Source: Nannocystaceae bacterium (GTDB taxonomy: Bacteria > Myxococcota_A > Polyangia > Nannocystales > Nannocystaceae). Taken from it: a stretch of DNA of 41,435 bases. Below are positions 1-8,145 of this stretch, piece after piece (within the stretch, counting starts at the first letter, position 1; every line of letters starts with the position of its first letter). Under the pieces are notes generated by a model. It had not been told where the DNA came from, did no database searches, and saw nothing but the letters and a program-made list of their open reading frames with translations. The position numbers and the translations under genes were made by a program. Location of the stretch: positions 1 to 41,435 of the forward strand of contig JAIBBS010000061.1 of NCBI GenBank assembly GCA_019694555.1, written 5' to 3'.

Positions 1-157
1 CGGGCGGTGGCCCCGGGCGCGTCGGCGCAGGCGCGACCGCGAGCGGTTCGGGCCTCGGCGACGGGGGCGTCGACGCGGGCTGCTGCGGCGCGCGGGCGCA
101 CGCGGCCAGCAGCGTCAGCGCCAGCGTCAGCCGGCTCGCGCGGCGTCGGAGTGCCAC
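1..157 (-). CDS. N-terminal end of a lipoprotein, cut by the window edge
   Basis: Only the first 52 or so codons are inside the window; the gene runs off its left edge. Reading from a GTG at 157, the product starts with an arginine-rich stretch, a leucine/alanine-rich hydrophobic core and a lipobox ending LLAAC (Cys20), then a Pro/Ala/Thr-rich linker. This is a type II (lipoprotein) signal peptide, so the protein should be anchored in the inner or outer membrane. Nothing about function can be said. It is divergent from the rhodanese-like gene at 268; a TAGGTA hexamer lies 7 bases before the start. The GTG start is chosen because it gives a complete signal peptide. Confidence 0.6.
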   Translation of the reverse strand, partial: MALRRRASRLTLALTLLAACARAPQQPASTPPSPRPEPLAVAPAPTRPGPPP

Positions 158-267
158 GGCCTGGTACCTACCGCGAAAGCCCGCCGCGTGGCCAGTTCGG
201 CGCGGGCGCGCGCCCGCCCATCGGGCAGGCAGCGGCTGCGGGCGCGCTCCGCCATACTCGGGCGCGC

Positions 268-1668
268 ATGTCCGACGACGATCCGTTGATCCCGCCCATC
301 GGCTCGGTGCCGCAGGCCGAGCGCCTCTTCCGCGTGAACTGGGTCGCGGCCCTGGTGCGATCGCCCTCGGGCATCGGCCTGCTGCCGGCGGAGTTCGTCG
401 CGCGGCAGGGTCGCACGGTGCGACTGATCGACGTGCGCGAGCCCGACGAGCTGACCGGACCGCTGGGACACATCCCCGGCAGCGACTGGATCCCGCGCGC
501 GGCCGCGCCCGGCCTCGCGCAGCGCCTGACGCGGGACGAACCGCTCGTGCTCATCTCGCGCGGGGGCGAGCGCGCGGGCGAGCTGGCCAAGCAGCTCGAG
601 CGCGACGGCCTGCGCTTCGTCGCCGCGCTCGAGGGCGGCATGGTCTCGTGGAAGAACCTCGGCTTCGGCACCACGCGCAACCCGGAGATCCTCGAGCGTC
701 GCGATCAGCTGCGCGCGCCGCCGGCGGTGGCGCCCAGCGACGCCGCGCTGACGGTCGAGCGCATCGAGCGTCATGTCGGCGATCCCGGCGCGACCCGCTT
801 CCTCAAGCTCGCGGCACTGCTGCTGCACGGCCGCATGTCGTGCGTCGACGGGCGCGACGACAGCAGCGTGGTCGGTACGCTCGGCGGTGACGCCGGCGAA
901 TTCCTGCTGCTGCTGGGCGCGATCGAGCGCGAGAGCGGCAAGCAGTTCTCGCCCGCGGAGGTCAAGGCCCTGTTCGCGCGCCGGCTCGATGCGCTGGGAC
1001 GCTTCTACATCCACACCGACATCCACGCCGCCAACGAGCTCATCAAGTCGCTGCGCAGCGATCGTCGGCTCGACGCCGCGCTCGCGAACGTGTTCGAGAC
1101 CATGCAGTGGCGCCGCTTCTACACGTCGCCGCCGGCCGAGGTGCACGAGATCCTGCTCGAGCACATGCTCGACCCCAAGCACCTGGGCTGCGGTCACGTG
1201 CGCCTGATGTGGCAAGACGGCGAGCGCTACGGCGTGCGCCGCGAGCTGACCGAGTCGTTCTTGCGCGCGTTCCTGCTGGCGCGCTGGCACGGCGCGATCG
1301 AGGCCGAGTTCGTGCCGCTGGGCGGCGGCCACGCCGAGCGCGGCGTGCTGCGCGTGATGGTCGAGCAGGAGCTGCAGCCGTTCACGCCGATCCCGCTGGT
1401 GTCGCCCAGCTGCGAGGGCACGCAGATGTTCGTGACGCACCCGCAGGTGGTCGCGTTCCTGCGGCGTCAGCTGGTCGCGTTCGCACTGCAACAGCGCGCC
1501 CTGGTGCCGCGCGTCGACCCCGAGCGTCTGCTGCACACGCTCGAGCAGATGGCGGCGGTGCAGACCACCGCGACGCTGGGTGTGCTCGCGCGCGGCCTGC
1601 CGATCTTCGACGTGACGTACTCGCCGGGCGTGTGGGACGTGCGCCACGCCGGCGACGTGCCCGCGTGA
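268..1668 (+). CDS. Rhodanese-like domain fused to a domain with carbonic-anhydrase-like metal motifs
   Basis: 466 aa from the ATG at 268, which follows a CATACT hexamer by 9 bases; a longer frame back to base 7 is Arg/Ala-rich and non-native. Residues 40-135 are a rhodanese fold (LIDVRE at 53-58, EGG at 122-124), but the active-site loop reads SRGGERAG, with Ser97 where catalytic Cys is expected, so sulfurtransferase activity is doubtful. Residues 160-450 hold CVDGR (Cys192, Asp194, Arg196), a GTLGGDAGEF stretch, IHTDIH (His249, His253) and HLGCGH (His305, Cys308). CxDxR plus HxxC is the metal-ligand and Asp-Arg dyad pattern of beta-class carbonic anhydrases, though the spacing here (116 residues from Cys to Cys) is longer than usual. 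No signal peptide, so cytoplasmic. The metal-enzyme reading is inference; the rhodanese fold is firm. Confidence 0.75.
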   Translation: MSDDDPLIPPIGSVPQAERLFRVNWVAALVRSPSGIGLLPAEFVARQGRTVRLIDVREPDELTGPLGHIPGSDWIPRAAAPGLAQRLTRDEPLVLISRGGERAGELAKQLERDGLRFVAALEGGMVSWKNLGFGTTRNPEILERRDQLRAPPAVAPSDAALTVERIERHVGDPGATRFLKLAALLLHGRMSCVDGRDDSSVVGTLGGDAGEFLLLLGAIERESGKQFSPAEVKALFARRLDALGRFYIHTDIHAANELIKSLRSDRRLDAALANVFETMQWRRFYTSPPAEVHEILLEHMLDPKHLGCGHVRLMWQDGERYGVRRELTESFLRAFLLARWHGAIEAEFVPLGGGHAERGVLRVMVEQELQPFTPIPLVSPSCEGTQMFVTHPQVVAFLRRQLVAFALQQRALVPRVDPERLLHTLEQMAAVQTTATLGVLARGLPIFDVTYSPGVWDVRHAGDVPA

Positions 1669-1677
1669 TCGCCAGGC

Positions 1678-2922
1678 TCACGGCAGCGCGGTGTCGTGCT
1701 CGCGGCAGCGCGCACGCACGCTGCCGTGCTGCCCCGCGGGCAACGCCGCCAACGCGCGGCGCACGGCATCGGCATCGCCGGCGACGCAACCCGACAGCGC
1801 CATGATGCGCGCGGCCCGGGGCCCGGCGCCGCTGGCCAGGGCCTGGCGCGCGAACACCAGCGCGGCGGCGTGACGACCGTCGGCGAAGGCCCGCTCGGCG
1901 TCGTGCAGCGCGCGCTCGGCCGGCGAGGGCGTCGCGATCACCGGCGCGGCGTCGGGGGCCTCGGCGTCGTCCTGGGCGTCCGCCTCGGTCTCGTCCTCGT
2001 CGTCGTCGTCGTCGCGCGACACCGCGGCGCGCGGCTTCGGTCGGCGCGCGGGCCTGCTCGCCGCGCAGGCCCGCGGCGCGATCGCGACCGGCGGCGTCGC
2101 GATCGCGACCGGCGGCGTCGCGGCGGCCGGCACGATCGCGACCGGCGGCGTCGACACGATCGCGGCCGCATCGCGCTGCGCGATCGGGGATGGCGGCGCG
2201 GCGACCGGCTCGTGCGCGGTGGTCACGATGATCGGGCTCGGCAGCACGATCATGCTCGGCGCCGCGACACCCGCCGGCGCGACCGCGGGCGTGACCAGGG
2301 TCTGCCGCGCGAGGCTCGAGCCCAGCGCGAGCGAGAGCACTGCGACCAGCCCCAGCGCGAGCCACCACGTCGCAGACGTCCGCGGCCGCACGCGGCTGCG
2401 CGACGCACTGCCGTCGGTCGCGATCGGCTGCGGCACCGCGATCGCGGGCCCGGGCTCCGGCGCCGCGGTGGCGTGCACGAACGACAGCGGCGCGGTGTGT
2501 GCCGGCGCCGCGACCGACCACGCGGGCGGCTCGATCGCCGCCGGCGCGATCGGCTCGGGCGATGCGAAACCCTCGGGATCCAGCGGCTGCGACGGATCGC
2601 CGAAGTCGACCGCGGCCGCGGGCTCGGCCATCACTTCGATCGCCGCACCCGAGAGCTCGCACGTGACGTCGAAGTGCACCGGCGTGGGCACGCCCGCGGA
2701 CGACGGCTCGGCCGCGGGCGCGGGCACGACCAGCTGCAACACCGGCGGCTCGCGCCGCGGCCGACGACCGACCGGCGCGAGCTTGAGCGTCGGCAGCGTC
2801 TCGTCGAACGCGTCGCGCAGCCGTGCGACCGCACGCCAGCCCGCCGGCGAGGGTCGCGGCAACACCCCCACGCGTGTCAGTCGCGTCGAGCTGCGGAGCA
2901 CCGGGACGTCACCGTTCGCCAT
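1678..2922 (-). CDS. Single-pass membrane protein with Pro/Ala/Val repeats and an acidic stretch
   Basis: 414 aa from the ATG at 2922, preceded by a strong Shine-Dalgarno GGGAGGAA, one of the few good ones in the window. No family recognised. Visible layout: an N-terminal soluble part of about 180 residues with many Pro and Ala; one hydrophobic segment at about 185-203 (WWLALGLVAVLSLAL); a Pro/Ala/Val-rich region with repeated PPVAI units; an acidic run of Asp and Glu; and a C-terminal 70 residues with a TPR-like helical look (ALHDAERAFADGRHAAALVFARQAL, split here only for description: ALHDAERAF then DGRHAAALVFA). Lies downstream of the zinc-motif kinase on the same strand after a 198-base gap, so it may be linked to that kinase. 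Convergent with the rhodanese-like gene, with only 9 bases between the stops. Confidence 0.7.
   Translation of the reverse strand: MANGDVPVLRSSTRLTRVGVLPRPSPAGWRAVARLRDAFDETLPTLKLAPVGRRPRREPPVLQLVVPAPAAEPSSAGVPTPVHFDVTCELSGAAIEVMAEPAAAVDFGDPSQPLDPEGFASPEPIAPAAIEPPAWSVAAPAHTAPLSFVHATAAPEPGPAIAVPQPIATDGSASRSRVRPRTSATWWLALGLVAVLSLALGSSLARQTLVTPAVAPAGVAAPSMIVLPSPIIVTTAHEPVAAPPSPIAQRDAAAIVSTPPVAIVPAAATPPVAIATPPVAIAPRACAASRPARRPKPRAAVSRDDDDDEDETEADAQDDAEAPDAAPVIATPSPAERALHDAERAFADGRHAAALVFARQALASGAGPRAARIMALSGCVAGDADAVRRALAALPAGQHGSVRARCREHDTALP
2078..2152. repeat. 21-base in-frame tandem repeat coding for PPVAI units
   Basis: A 21-base unit occurs at 2078-2098 and directly again at 2099-2119, and its last 19 bases recur at 2134-2152. 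It contains GCGATCGC and keeps the reading frame of the surrounding membrane protein, giving repeated T-P-P-V-A-I residues in its periplasmic or linker region. It looks like slippage-type protein repeat expansion and not an array with spacers. Confidence 0.75.
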
Positions 2923-3013
2923 CGTCGTTCCTCCCGCTGGATCCACGCAGGCCAGCGCGGCAGCACTAGCACGGCGGTGGCAGCGATCGATCCGCGATCG
3001 CGAGCGCGACGAT

Positions 3014-3107
3014 CGATCGTGCACTTCGCCCAATCGGCCCCCGCGATCGCAGGTCGAACTGCGCAACTCGACCCGCGATCACGCGCACGATCGGGCAAGT
3101 CGCCCAA
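3014..3107. repeat. Two 20-base direct repeats and palindromes between two minus-strand genes
   Basis: The 198-base gap 2923-3120 separates the kinase gene (ending 3121) from the next gene (starting 2922). In it, bases 3014-3033 and 3088-3107 match at 17 of 20 positions with a 74-base period. Between and around them are a perfect 12-base palindrome (3009-3020), a GGTCGA/TCGACC inverted pair (3052-3057 with 3068-3073) and several GCGATCGC-type octamers. Possible roles are paired regulator sites, a terminator or a small RNA; sequence alone does not decide. Confidence 0.5.
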
Positions 3108-3120
3108 CCGCCGCCGGCCC

Positions 3121-6012
3121 TCACACGCCGCGATCGAGGCGGTAGCGCGCGAGCTCGGCGCGACGCTCGGCCCACGAACCCGGCGCGTCGGACCAGGTCT
3201 GCGCCGCCGCGTCGAGCAGCGCCCGCGCCCGCGCCCGCACGGCGGGCTCGTCACCGCCGCGCGACTCGAGCAACGCGCGCGCGAGCACGACGTGCGCCAG
3301 CGCGGTGTCGTAGGGCAGCCCGCCCAGACGATCGAAGCCCGCGGCGGCGGGCTCGGCCAACGGCAGCGCGACGTCGGCATGGCCCAGCGCCAGCTCGCAC
3401 TCGGCCCACACCTGCAGCGCGTAGGCGGTCTCGATGCGATCGGCGGCGCGGGCCTGCAGCACCTGTGCGGCCGCGCGGGCCTCCTCGAGCCCGCGCGCGG
3501 GTTCGCCGGCCGCACGCAGGGCGTCGGCGAGGTTGGCCCGCGTGCCGGCGACCTCGAGCCACTGATCGCGCGCGTCGAGCAGCTCGAGCGCGCGCCGCAT
3601 CGCCGCGATCGCCTCGTCGTAGCGGTGCAGGCCCTGCAGCGCGCCGGCCTCGTGCATCAGGCACGAGGCCACCTGCACGCCCTGCTCACCGAACACCGCC
3701 TGGTAGATCGCGCGCGCGCGCTGCTCCAGCGCGATGGCGTCCTCGTAGCGTCCCGCGGTGCGCAACAGCTCGCCCTCGTTGTGCAGCGCCATCGCGTGAT
3801 CGGGGTGCTGCTCACCGTGGGCCGCCAGCGTCAACGCGCTCGCGCGCCGGGCGTACTGCAGCGCGTCCTCGAGCCGGCCGGCCATCCACAGCGAGCTCGA
3901 GAGGTTGGCGTACGAGATCGCCACCATCGGGTGCTCCGGGCCCAGCGCGAGCTCGCGCGTGCGCGCGAGCTCGGTGTGGATCGCGATGGCCTGTTCGATC
4001 TCGCCGGAGTCCTCGAGCACCAGCGCGGTGCCCTCGAGGATGTCGTCGAGCGCCTCGGGTGCGCTCGCGCGCGCGGCGGCTTCGGCCCGCGACAGCGCGG
4101 CGATGGCCTCGTCGTTGCGGCCCTCGTCCCACCACAGCATGCCTTCGGCGAAGTCGACGTCGAGTCGCGCGGGCACGGCCGCCGCGGTGGCGGCGAAGCG
4201 CTCGATCGCCGCGCGGGCGTTGGCGGCGTACTCGTGGCCGCGCTCGTGATCGTGCAGCTGTTCCGACTCGAGCACGACCAGACCCGTCCACGCGCGCGCG
4301 GCCTGGATGTCGTGGCCGCTCGCTGCGGCCGCCTGCGCCGCGGCCAGCAGCGTCGCGCGGGCCTCGATCGGGCGTCCGCGCGCGTCTTGGATGATCGCGA
4401 CCGAGGCCAGCGCCTCGGCCTCGAGCGGCCCGAAGCCCAGCGCGCGTGCGCGTGCGAGCGCGGCCTGGGCCCGCGCCTCCTGGCCCTCGCTGCGGCCGGC
4501 CGCGACCAGTCCGTCGATCTCGGCCAGCTCGGTGCGCACCGCCGCGACCGCAGCGCGCCGATCGGCATCGGTGGGCTCGGGCATGGTCACCGCGAGATCG
4601 GGATCGCGGCAGGTCTGCACCCGCGGCAAGCCACGATCGGCCGCGACCACGTCGAGCTCGCCCGCGCGCTCGAGCACCGCCGAGAACGCCGCGCGTTGTC
4701 CCGTCAGGCACGCGCGCTGCAACTCGGCCGCGACCCCGGTCGCGCTGCAGGCCTGCTGCCACGCCTCGCGCCACGCCGAGGCCCAGCCCTCGAAGCGCGC
4801 GACCAGGGCCGCGCCCTCGCCCAGCCGCGCGCGCGCGCCGTCGTTCCAGCTCGCCGCCAGCGGATCGGTGTCGCGACAGGGATCGAGCGGCGCGCGCCGG
4901 GACCACGCCCACGCACCGCCTCCGATCGCGAGCGCGGCCACGGCCACGACCGCGCCGCGCCGGCGCGGTCGTGGTGGCTGCAGCCGCTGCAGCATCGCGG
5001 CCATGTCGGCCGGACGACCGCCGCGATCGAAGCTCAGGCCCGCCAGCACGGCGGCACGCAGCCACCGCGGCACGCCGCGCGCCCGCAGCGGTGCATCGTC
5101 GGCACCGGCGCGCTGCGCCAGCAGGAAGCCGCGGCTCGACTCGGCGTGGAACGGCCGCACGCCCGCGAGCGCCTCGAACAGCGCGACGCAGAACGCGAAC
5201 ACGTCGGCGCGGGCGTCGAGCTCGATGCCGCGGAACTGCTCCGGAGCCATGTACGCCGGCGTGCCGACCGCGGTGCCGGTCTCCGTGAGCGAGCCGCTCT
5301 GATCGAGCGCGCGCACGCGATCGTCGCTCGCGGCGATCGGGACCTCGCCGGTCGCGACCTCCTCCGACAGCGCGTCGTGCCACTGCGCGAGGCCGAAGTC
5401 GGTGACCTGCACGCGGCCGGGCCCGTCGACCAGCACGTTGTCCGGCTTGAAGTCGCGGTGCACGATGCCGCGCGCGTGCGCGGCCTGCAGGCCATGCGCG
5501 GCGGCGACGAACGCCGCCAGCAGCTCGGGCCAGTCGCGTCGACGCGCGGTGCACCACGCCCGCAGCGTGGCGCCGTCGACCAGCTCCATCACGACGTAGA
5601 CCTGGCCCTCCCACACGCCGGCGTCGTGCACCGCGACGACGTTGGGATGCCGCACGCGCGCCATCGCCTTGGACTCGCGCACCAGCCGTTGCACGCGACG
5701 CTCGGGATCGTCGCCGCGGCCGACGCGGGTGCTCAGGGTCTTGAGCGCGACGCGACGCTCGAGGTTGACGTCCCACGCCTCGTGCACCTCGCCCATGCCG
5801 CCGCGACCGAGCAGGCGCACCAGGCGGTAGCGCCCGGCCCACAGCCCGTGGGGTCGGCCGCCGCGCGCGACCAGGGCCGCGATCGTGCGACGGCAGTCGT
5901 CGCAACCATCGAGGTGCGCGCGCAGGCGATCGGCGTCGCCGGCCCGGCCCTCGGCGAGCTCGACCAGGCTCTGCTCGTCGGGGCAGTCGGTCGTCGACAA
6001 CGCGCTGTGCAC
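3121..6012 (-). CDS. Receptor-type Ser/Thr protein kinase with N-terminal zinc motif and TPR-like tail
   Basis: 963 aa from a GTG at 6012 with GGAAG 8 bases ahead; a start at 6078 would add 22 residues. Residues 10-40 carry Cys10 and His33-x3-Cys37-x2-Cys40, the HxxxCxxC signature of anti-sigma-type zinc fingers (zf-HC2). Kinase domain about 60-330: glycine loop GRGGMGEV at 69-76, Lys91, HRDFKPDN (catalytic Asp187), DFG at 205-207, GTPAYMAPE activation segment end. All residues needed for catalysis are present. One membrane span at about 353-371, then some 590 residues of Ala-rich helical repeats typical of TPRs, outside the membrane. Divergent from a sigma-factor gene 280 bases away, which suggests the kinase senses a signal and controls that sigma factor (inference). 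Confidence 0.93.
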   Translation of the reverse strand: MHSALSTTDCPDEQSLVELAEGRAGDADRLRAHLDGCDDCRRTIAALVARGGRPHGLWAGRYRLVRLLGRGGMGEVHEAWDVNLERRVALKTLSTRVGRGDDPERRVQRLVRESKAMARVRHPNVVAVHDAGVWEGQVYVVMELVDGATLRAWCTARRRDWPELLAAFVAAAHGLQAAHARGIVHRDFKPDNVLVDGPGRVQVTDFGLAQWHDALSEEVATGEVPIAASDDRVRALDQSGSLTETGTAVGTPAYMAPEQFRGIELDARADVFAFCVALFEALAGVRPFHAESSRGFLLAQRAGADDAPLRARGVPRWLRAAVLAGLSFDRGGRPADMAAMLQRLQPPRPRRRGAVVAVAALAIGGGAWAWSRRAPLDPCRDTDPLAASWNDGARARLGEGAALVARFEGWASAWREAWQQACSATGVAAELQRACLTGQRAAFSAVLERAGELDVVAADRGLPRVQTCRDPDLAVTMPEPTDADRRAAVAAVRTELAEIDGLVAAGRSEGQEARAQAALARARALGFGPLEAEALASVAIIQDARGRPIEARATLLAAAQAAAASGHDIQAARAWTGLVVLESEQLHDHERGHEYAANARAAIERFAATAAAVPARLDVDFAEGMLWWDEGRNDEAIAALSRAEAAARASAPEALDDILEGTALVLEDSGEIEQAIAIHTELARTRELALGPEHPMVAISYANLSSSLWMAGRLEDALQYARRASALTLAAHGEQHPDHAMALHNEGELLRTAGRYEDAIALEQRARAIYQAVFGEQGVQVASCLMHEAGALQGLHRYDEAIAAMRRALELLDARDQWLEVAGTRANLADALRAAGEPARGLEEARAAAQVLQARAADRIETAYALQVWAECELALGHADVALPLAEPAAAGFDRLGGLPYDTALAHVVLARALLESRGGDEPAVRARARALLDAAAQTWSDAPGSWAERRAELARYRLDRGV

Positions 6013-6278
6013 CGTGGGACTTCCGGCTCGGCACCCGACCGCGCGAGGGCAGCGGCCGCATCGGCCCCGTGCACGCATCCGCGTGCAGCGAGGCCCGCGC
6101 GCGAGTGGACCGAAAACCGTCGCGGCTGGCAAGCCCGCGACGCCACCCCGCGAGCGTGTGTCGCTGTGGCGGCGCACCGCCGTCGCGCGACGATCGCCTC
6201 GGCCGGCGCGACAACCCCGGCGCAGGCGCGTCGTATGGGCTGGGCCCCGTGGCGCCGGGGTCGGGCGGGCCGGCCTGC

Positions 6279-6284
6279 TACCAT
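6279..6284 (+). promoter_or_regulatory. Putative -10 element of the sigma-factor gene
   Basis: TACCAT ends 8 bases before the ATG at 6293. The same hexamer class at the same distance precedes several other genes here, which would put the transcript start at or within a few bases of the start codon. No clear -35 box is visible. Confidence 0.45.
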
Positions 6285-6292
6285 GCGCATGG

Positions 6293-7153
6293 ATGTCGGA
6301 CGAGACCCTGCGCGCCGCGTGGACCCGAGCCCAGCAGCGCTGGCCCGATGTCGAGCTGCCCTTCGAAGCCTTCGCACAACACGTGCGCGCGCTGCCCGAT
6401 GCCGATCGCGAGGACGTGCTCGCGAAGCTGCACCTCGAGGATCTCGTGCTCGCGTGCGCGTGCCTGCGCCGTGAAGCTTCGGCGCTGCGCCGCTTCGATC
6501 ACGACGTGCTGGTCGCGACCGAGGCCGCGCTGCGCGGGCTCGACGGCGCCGACAGCTTCGTCGACGAGGTGCAACAACGTCTGCGCACCAAGCTGCTCGC
6601 GGGCGACGGCACCCAGCCACCGCGCATCGGCGAGTACGCCGGTCGCGGCGCCCTGGTCGCGTGGGTGACGGTCGCGGCGGTGCGCACGGGGCTGTCGCTG
6701 CTGCGCGAACGCAAGCGCGCCGAGAAGTACGCCGGCGACGGCTGGGCCGAGGCGTTGGCGTTGCCCGACACCGGCGACCTCGAGGTCGACTACATCAAGC
6801 AGCGCTACCGCGAGGACTTCACCCGCGGCTTGGTCGAGGCCTGCAACCAGCTGCCGGCGCGCGACCGCACCATCTTGCGCCTGCACTTCGTCGACGGCCT
6901 CAACATCGATCAGATCGGTGTGATCTACGGCGTGCACCGGGCCACCATCGCGCGCTGGATCGCCAAGAGCCGCACCGCGCTGCTGAGCTCGACGCGCGAC
7001 TGGCTGACCGCCCACCTCGCGGTGCCGTCGTCGGAGTTCTCGAGCCTCGATCGCCTGGTCCGCAGCCAGCTCGACGTCAGCCTGGGTGCGCTCTTCCCCG
7101 AGGACGAGGCCGCGCTCGACGATCCTTCGAGCGACGACGCGCAGGCCCCGTGA
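6293..7153 (+). CDS. Sigma-70-family (ECF-like) sigma factor, Myxococcales type
   Basis: 286 aa from the ATG at 6293. The N-terminal half (about 85-145) is the region-2-like helical part that binds core polymerase and the -10 element (ending in RERKRAEKYAGDGW). Residues 186-232 are a clear region 4: LPARDRTILRLHFVDG, then a helix-turn-helix with NIDQIGVIYGVHRATIARWI, which would bind the -35 element. The long spacing and the Asp/Ser-rich C-terminal tail (about 265-286) resemble the sigma-70 family described as present in multiple copies only in Myxococcales (TIGRFAM gmx-type; named from memory). Divergent from the kinase that carries an anti-sigma-type zinc motif, so the two are plausibly one signalling unit. 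Confidence 0.88.
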   Translation: MSDETLRAAWTRAQQRWPDVELPFEAFAQHVRALPDADREDVLAKLHLEDLVLACACLRREASALRRFDHDVLVATEAALRGLDGADSFVDEVQQRLRTKLLAGDGTQPPRIGEYAGRGALVAWVTVAAVRTGLSLLRERKRAEKYAGDGWAEALALPDTGDLEVDYIKQRYREDFTRGLVEACNQLPARDRTILRLHFVDGLNIDQIGVIYGVHRATIARWIAKSRTALLSSTRDWLTAHLAVPSSEFSSLDRLVRSQLDVSLGALFPEDEAALDDPSSDDAQAP

Positions 7154-7244
7154 CGCGCGCGGGCGCGATCCACCGCCGCGCTGCGCAAACCCGGGCATCG
7201 GCCCCCCCAGCCGCGGCCGCCTGGTCGGGCGCGCGCGGCTTGGC

Positions 7245-7250
7245 TACCCT
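7245..7250 (+). promoter_or_regulatory. Putative -10 element of the MopE-repeat gene
   Basis: TACCCT ends 4 bases before the ATG at 7255, within GGCTACCCTGG. This spacing would give a leaderless message or a slightly downstream start. Confidence 0.4.
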
Positions 7251-7254
7251 GGCG

Positions 7255-8130
7255 ATGGTGGCAGGCCCTGGGCTTCGTTCGTTCGTCCGCGCGGCGGTGG
7301 CCGTGCTCGCGGGGCCGCTGGCCTGTGCGGGCGCCGAGATCGAGGACGGCTTCGGCTCGTTCTCCGGCTCGGGGCCGGGCACCGCGACGACCGCGTCGAG
7401 CACGACCGCGGGCACCAGCGACACCGACGGCAGCACCGGCGAGGACAGCAGCGGCAGCGCGAGCGCCAGCGCCAGCATGTCGTCGACGACCGCGAGCACC
7501 GATCCCAGCGCGGGCACCGACGTGGGCGACAGCAGCGGCGCCGACACCCAGGCCGACACCGGCCCGGACTGCGTGCCGGCGCAGGAGCTGTGCGACGGCG
7601 TCGACAACGATTGCGACACCGAGATCGACGAGGACGTCGCGGAGGTCGGCACCGCGTGCGACACCGCGATGCCGGGCGTATGTGCCGACGGCACGCAGGT
7701 GTGCGAAGCCGGCGTGCTCGCGTGCCAGGGCCCCGCCGCCGGCGTCGAGTCGTGCAACGGACTCGACGACGACTGCGACGGCAACCCCGACGACGGCAAC
7801 CCCGGCGGCGGCGCGGCGTGCAACACCGGTCAAGCCGGAATCTGCTCCGCGGGCACGCAGCAGTGCCAAGGCGGCGGGCTCGCGTGCGTGCAGAACCAGG
7901 CCGCCGGCGCGGAGACCTGCGGCGATGGCCTCGACAACGACTGCGACGGCACCGCCGACGATGGCTGCGGCACCTGCAGCCACGACATCTGCCTCACCGG
8001 CGCAGCGTTGGTGTCCAACTGCGACGCGTGCGTGAGCCAGATCTGCGCCGCGGATCCGTTCTGCTGCGACACGATGTGGGACGACCTCTGCGTGGGCGAG
8101 GTCGGCAGCATCTGCGGCCTGGTGTGCTGA
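7255..8130 (+). CDS. Secreted protein with Ser/Thr-rich linker and MopE-type metal-binding repeats
   Basis: 291 aa. Residues 1-24 are an export signal (hydrophobic core AAVAVLAGPLAC; Cys24 could be lipidated, although Pro at -3 is unusual). Residues 35-102 are a low-complexity Ser/Thr/Gly/Asp linker, the surface-spacer type common in Nannocystaceae. The C-terminal part has three Asp/Cys-rich motifs, CDGVDNDCDTEIDEDV, CNGLDDDCDGNPDDG and CGDGLDNDCDGTADDGC, that match the putative metal-binding (MopE) motif and probably bind calcium or copper. A last Cys-rich module (CSHDICLTG... CCDTMWDDLCVGEV) follows. Likely a cell-surface or secreted structural or binding protein; no catalytic domain is seen. 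Convergent with rtcA. Confidence 0.8.
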   Translation: MVAGPGLRSFVRAAVAVLAGPLACAGAEIEDGFGSFSGSGPGTATTASSTTAGTSDTDGSTGEDSSGSASASASMSSTTASTDPSAGTDVGDSSGADTQADTGPDCVPAQELCDGVDNDCDTEIDEDVAEVGTACDTAMPGVCADGTQVCEAGVLACQGPAAGVESCNGLDDDCDGNPDDGNPGGGAACNTGQAGICSAGTQQCQGGGLACVQNQAAGAETCGDGLDNDCDGTADDGCGTCSHDICLTGAALVSNCDACVSQICAADPFCCDTMWDDLCVGEVGSICGLVC

Positions 8131-8145
8131 GGGGAGTCCCTCAGC
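8126..8145. terminator. Bidirectional hairpin that includes both stop codons
   Basis: A perfect 8-bp inverted repeat GCTGAGGG / CCCTCAGC with a 4-base loop contains the TGA of the MopE-repeat gene and the TGA of rtcA on the other strand. Three of the eight pairs come free from facing TGA codons; the other five do not. No T-run follows, which is usual for such GC-rich genomes. Confidence 0.55.

Noticed and set aside
2078..2152. Possible CRISPR array from the 21-base repeats
   Set aside because: Units are directly joined or nearly so, with no unique spacers, and stay in frame within a coding region.
1696..6474. A 1592-codon plus-strand open frame opposite the kinase and membrane-protein genes
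   Set aside because: Its product is dominated by Arg, Ala, Gly and His with no domain, as expected opposite a real GC-rich gene; the minus-strand kinase has full motifs.
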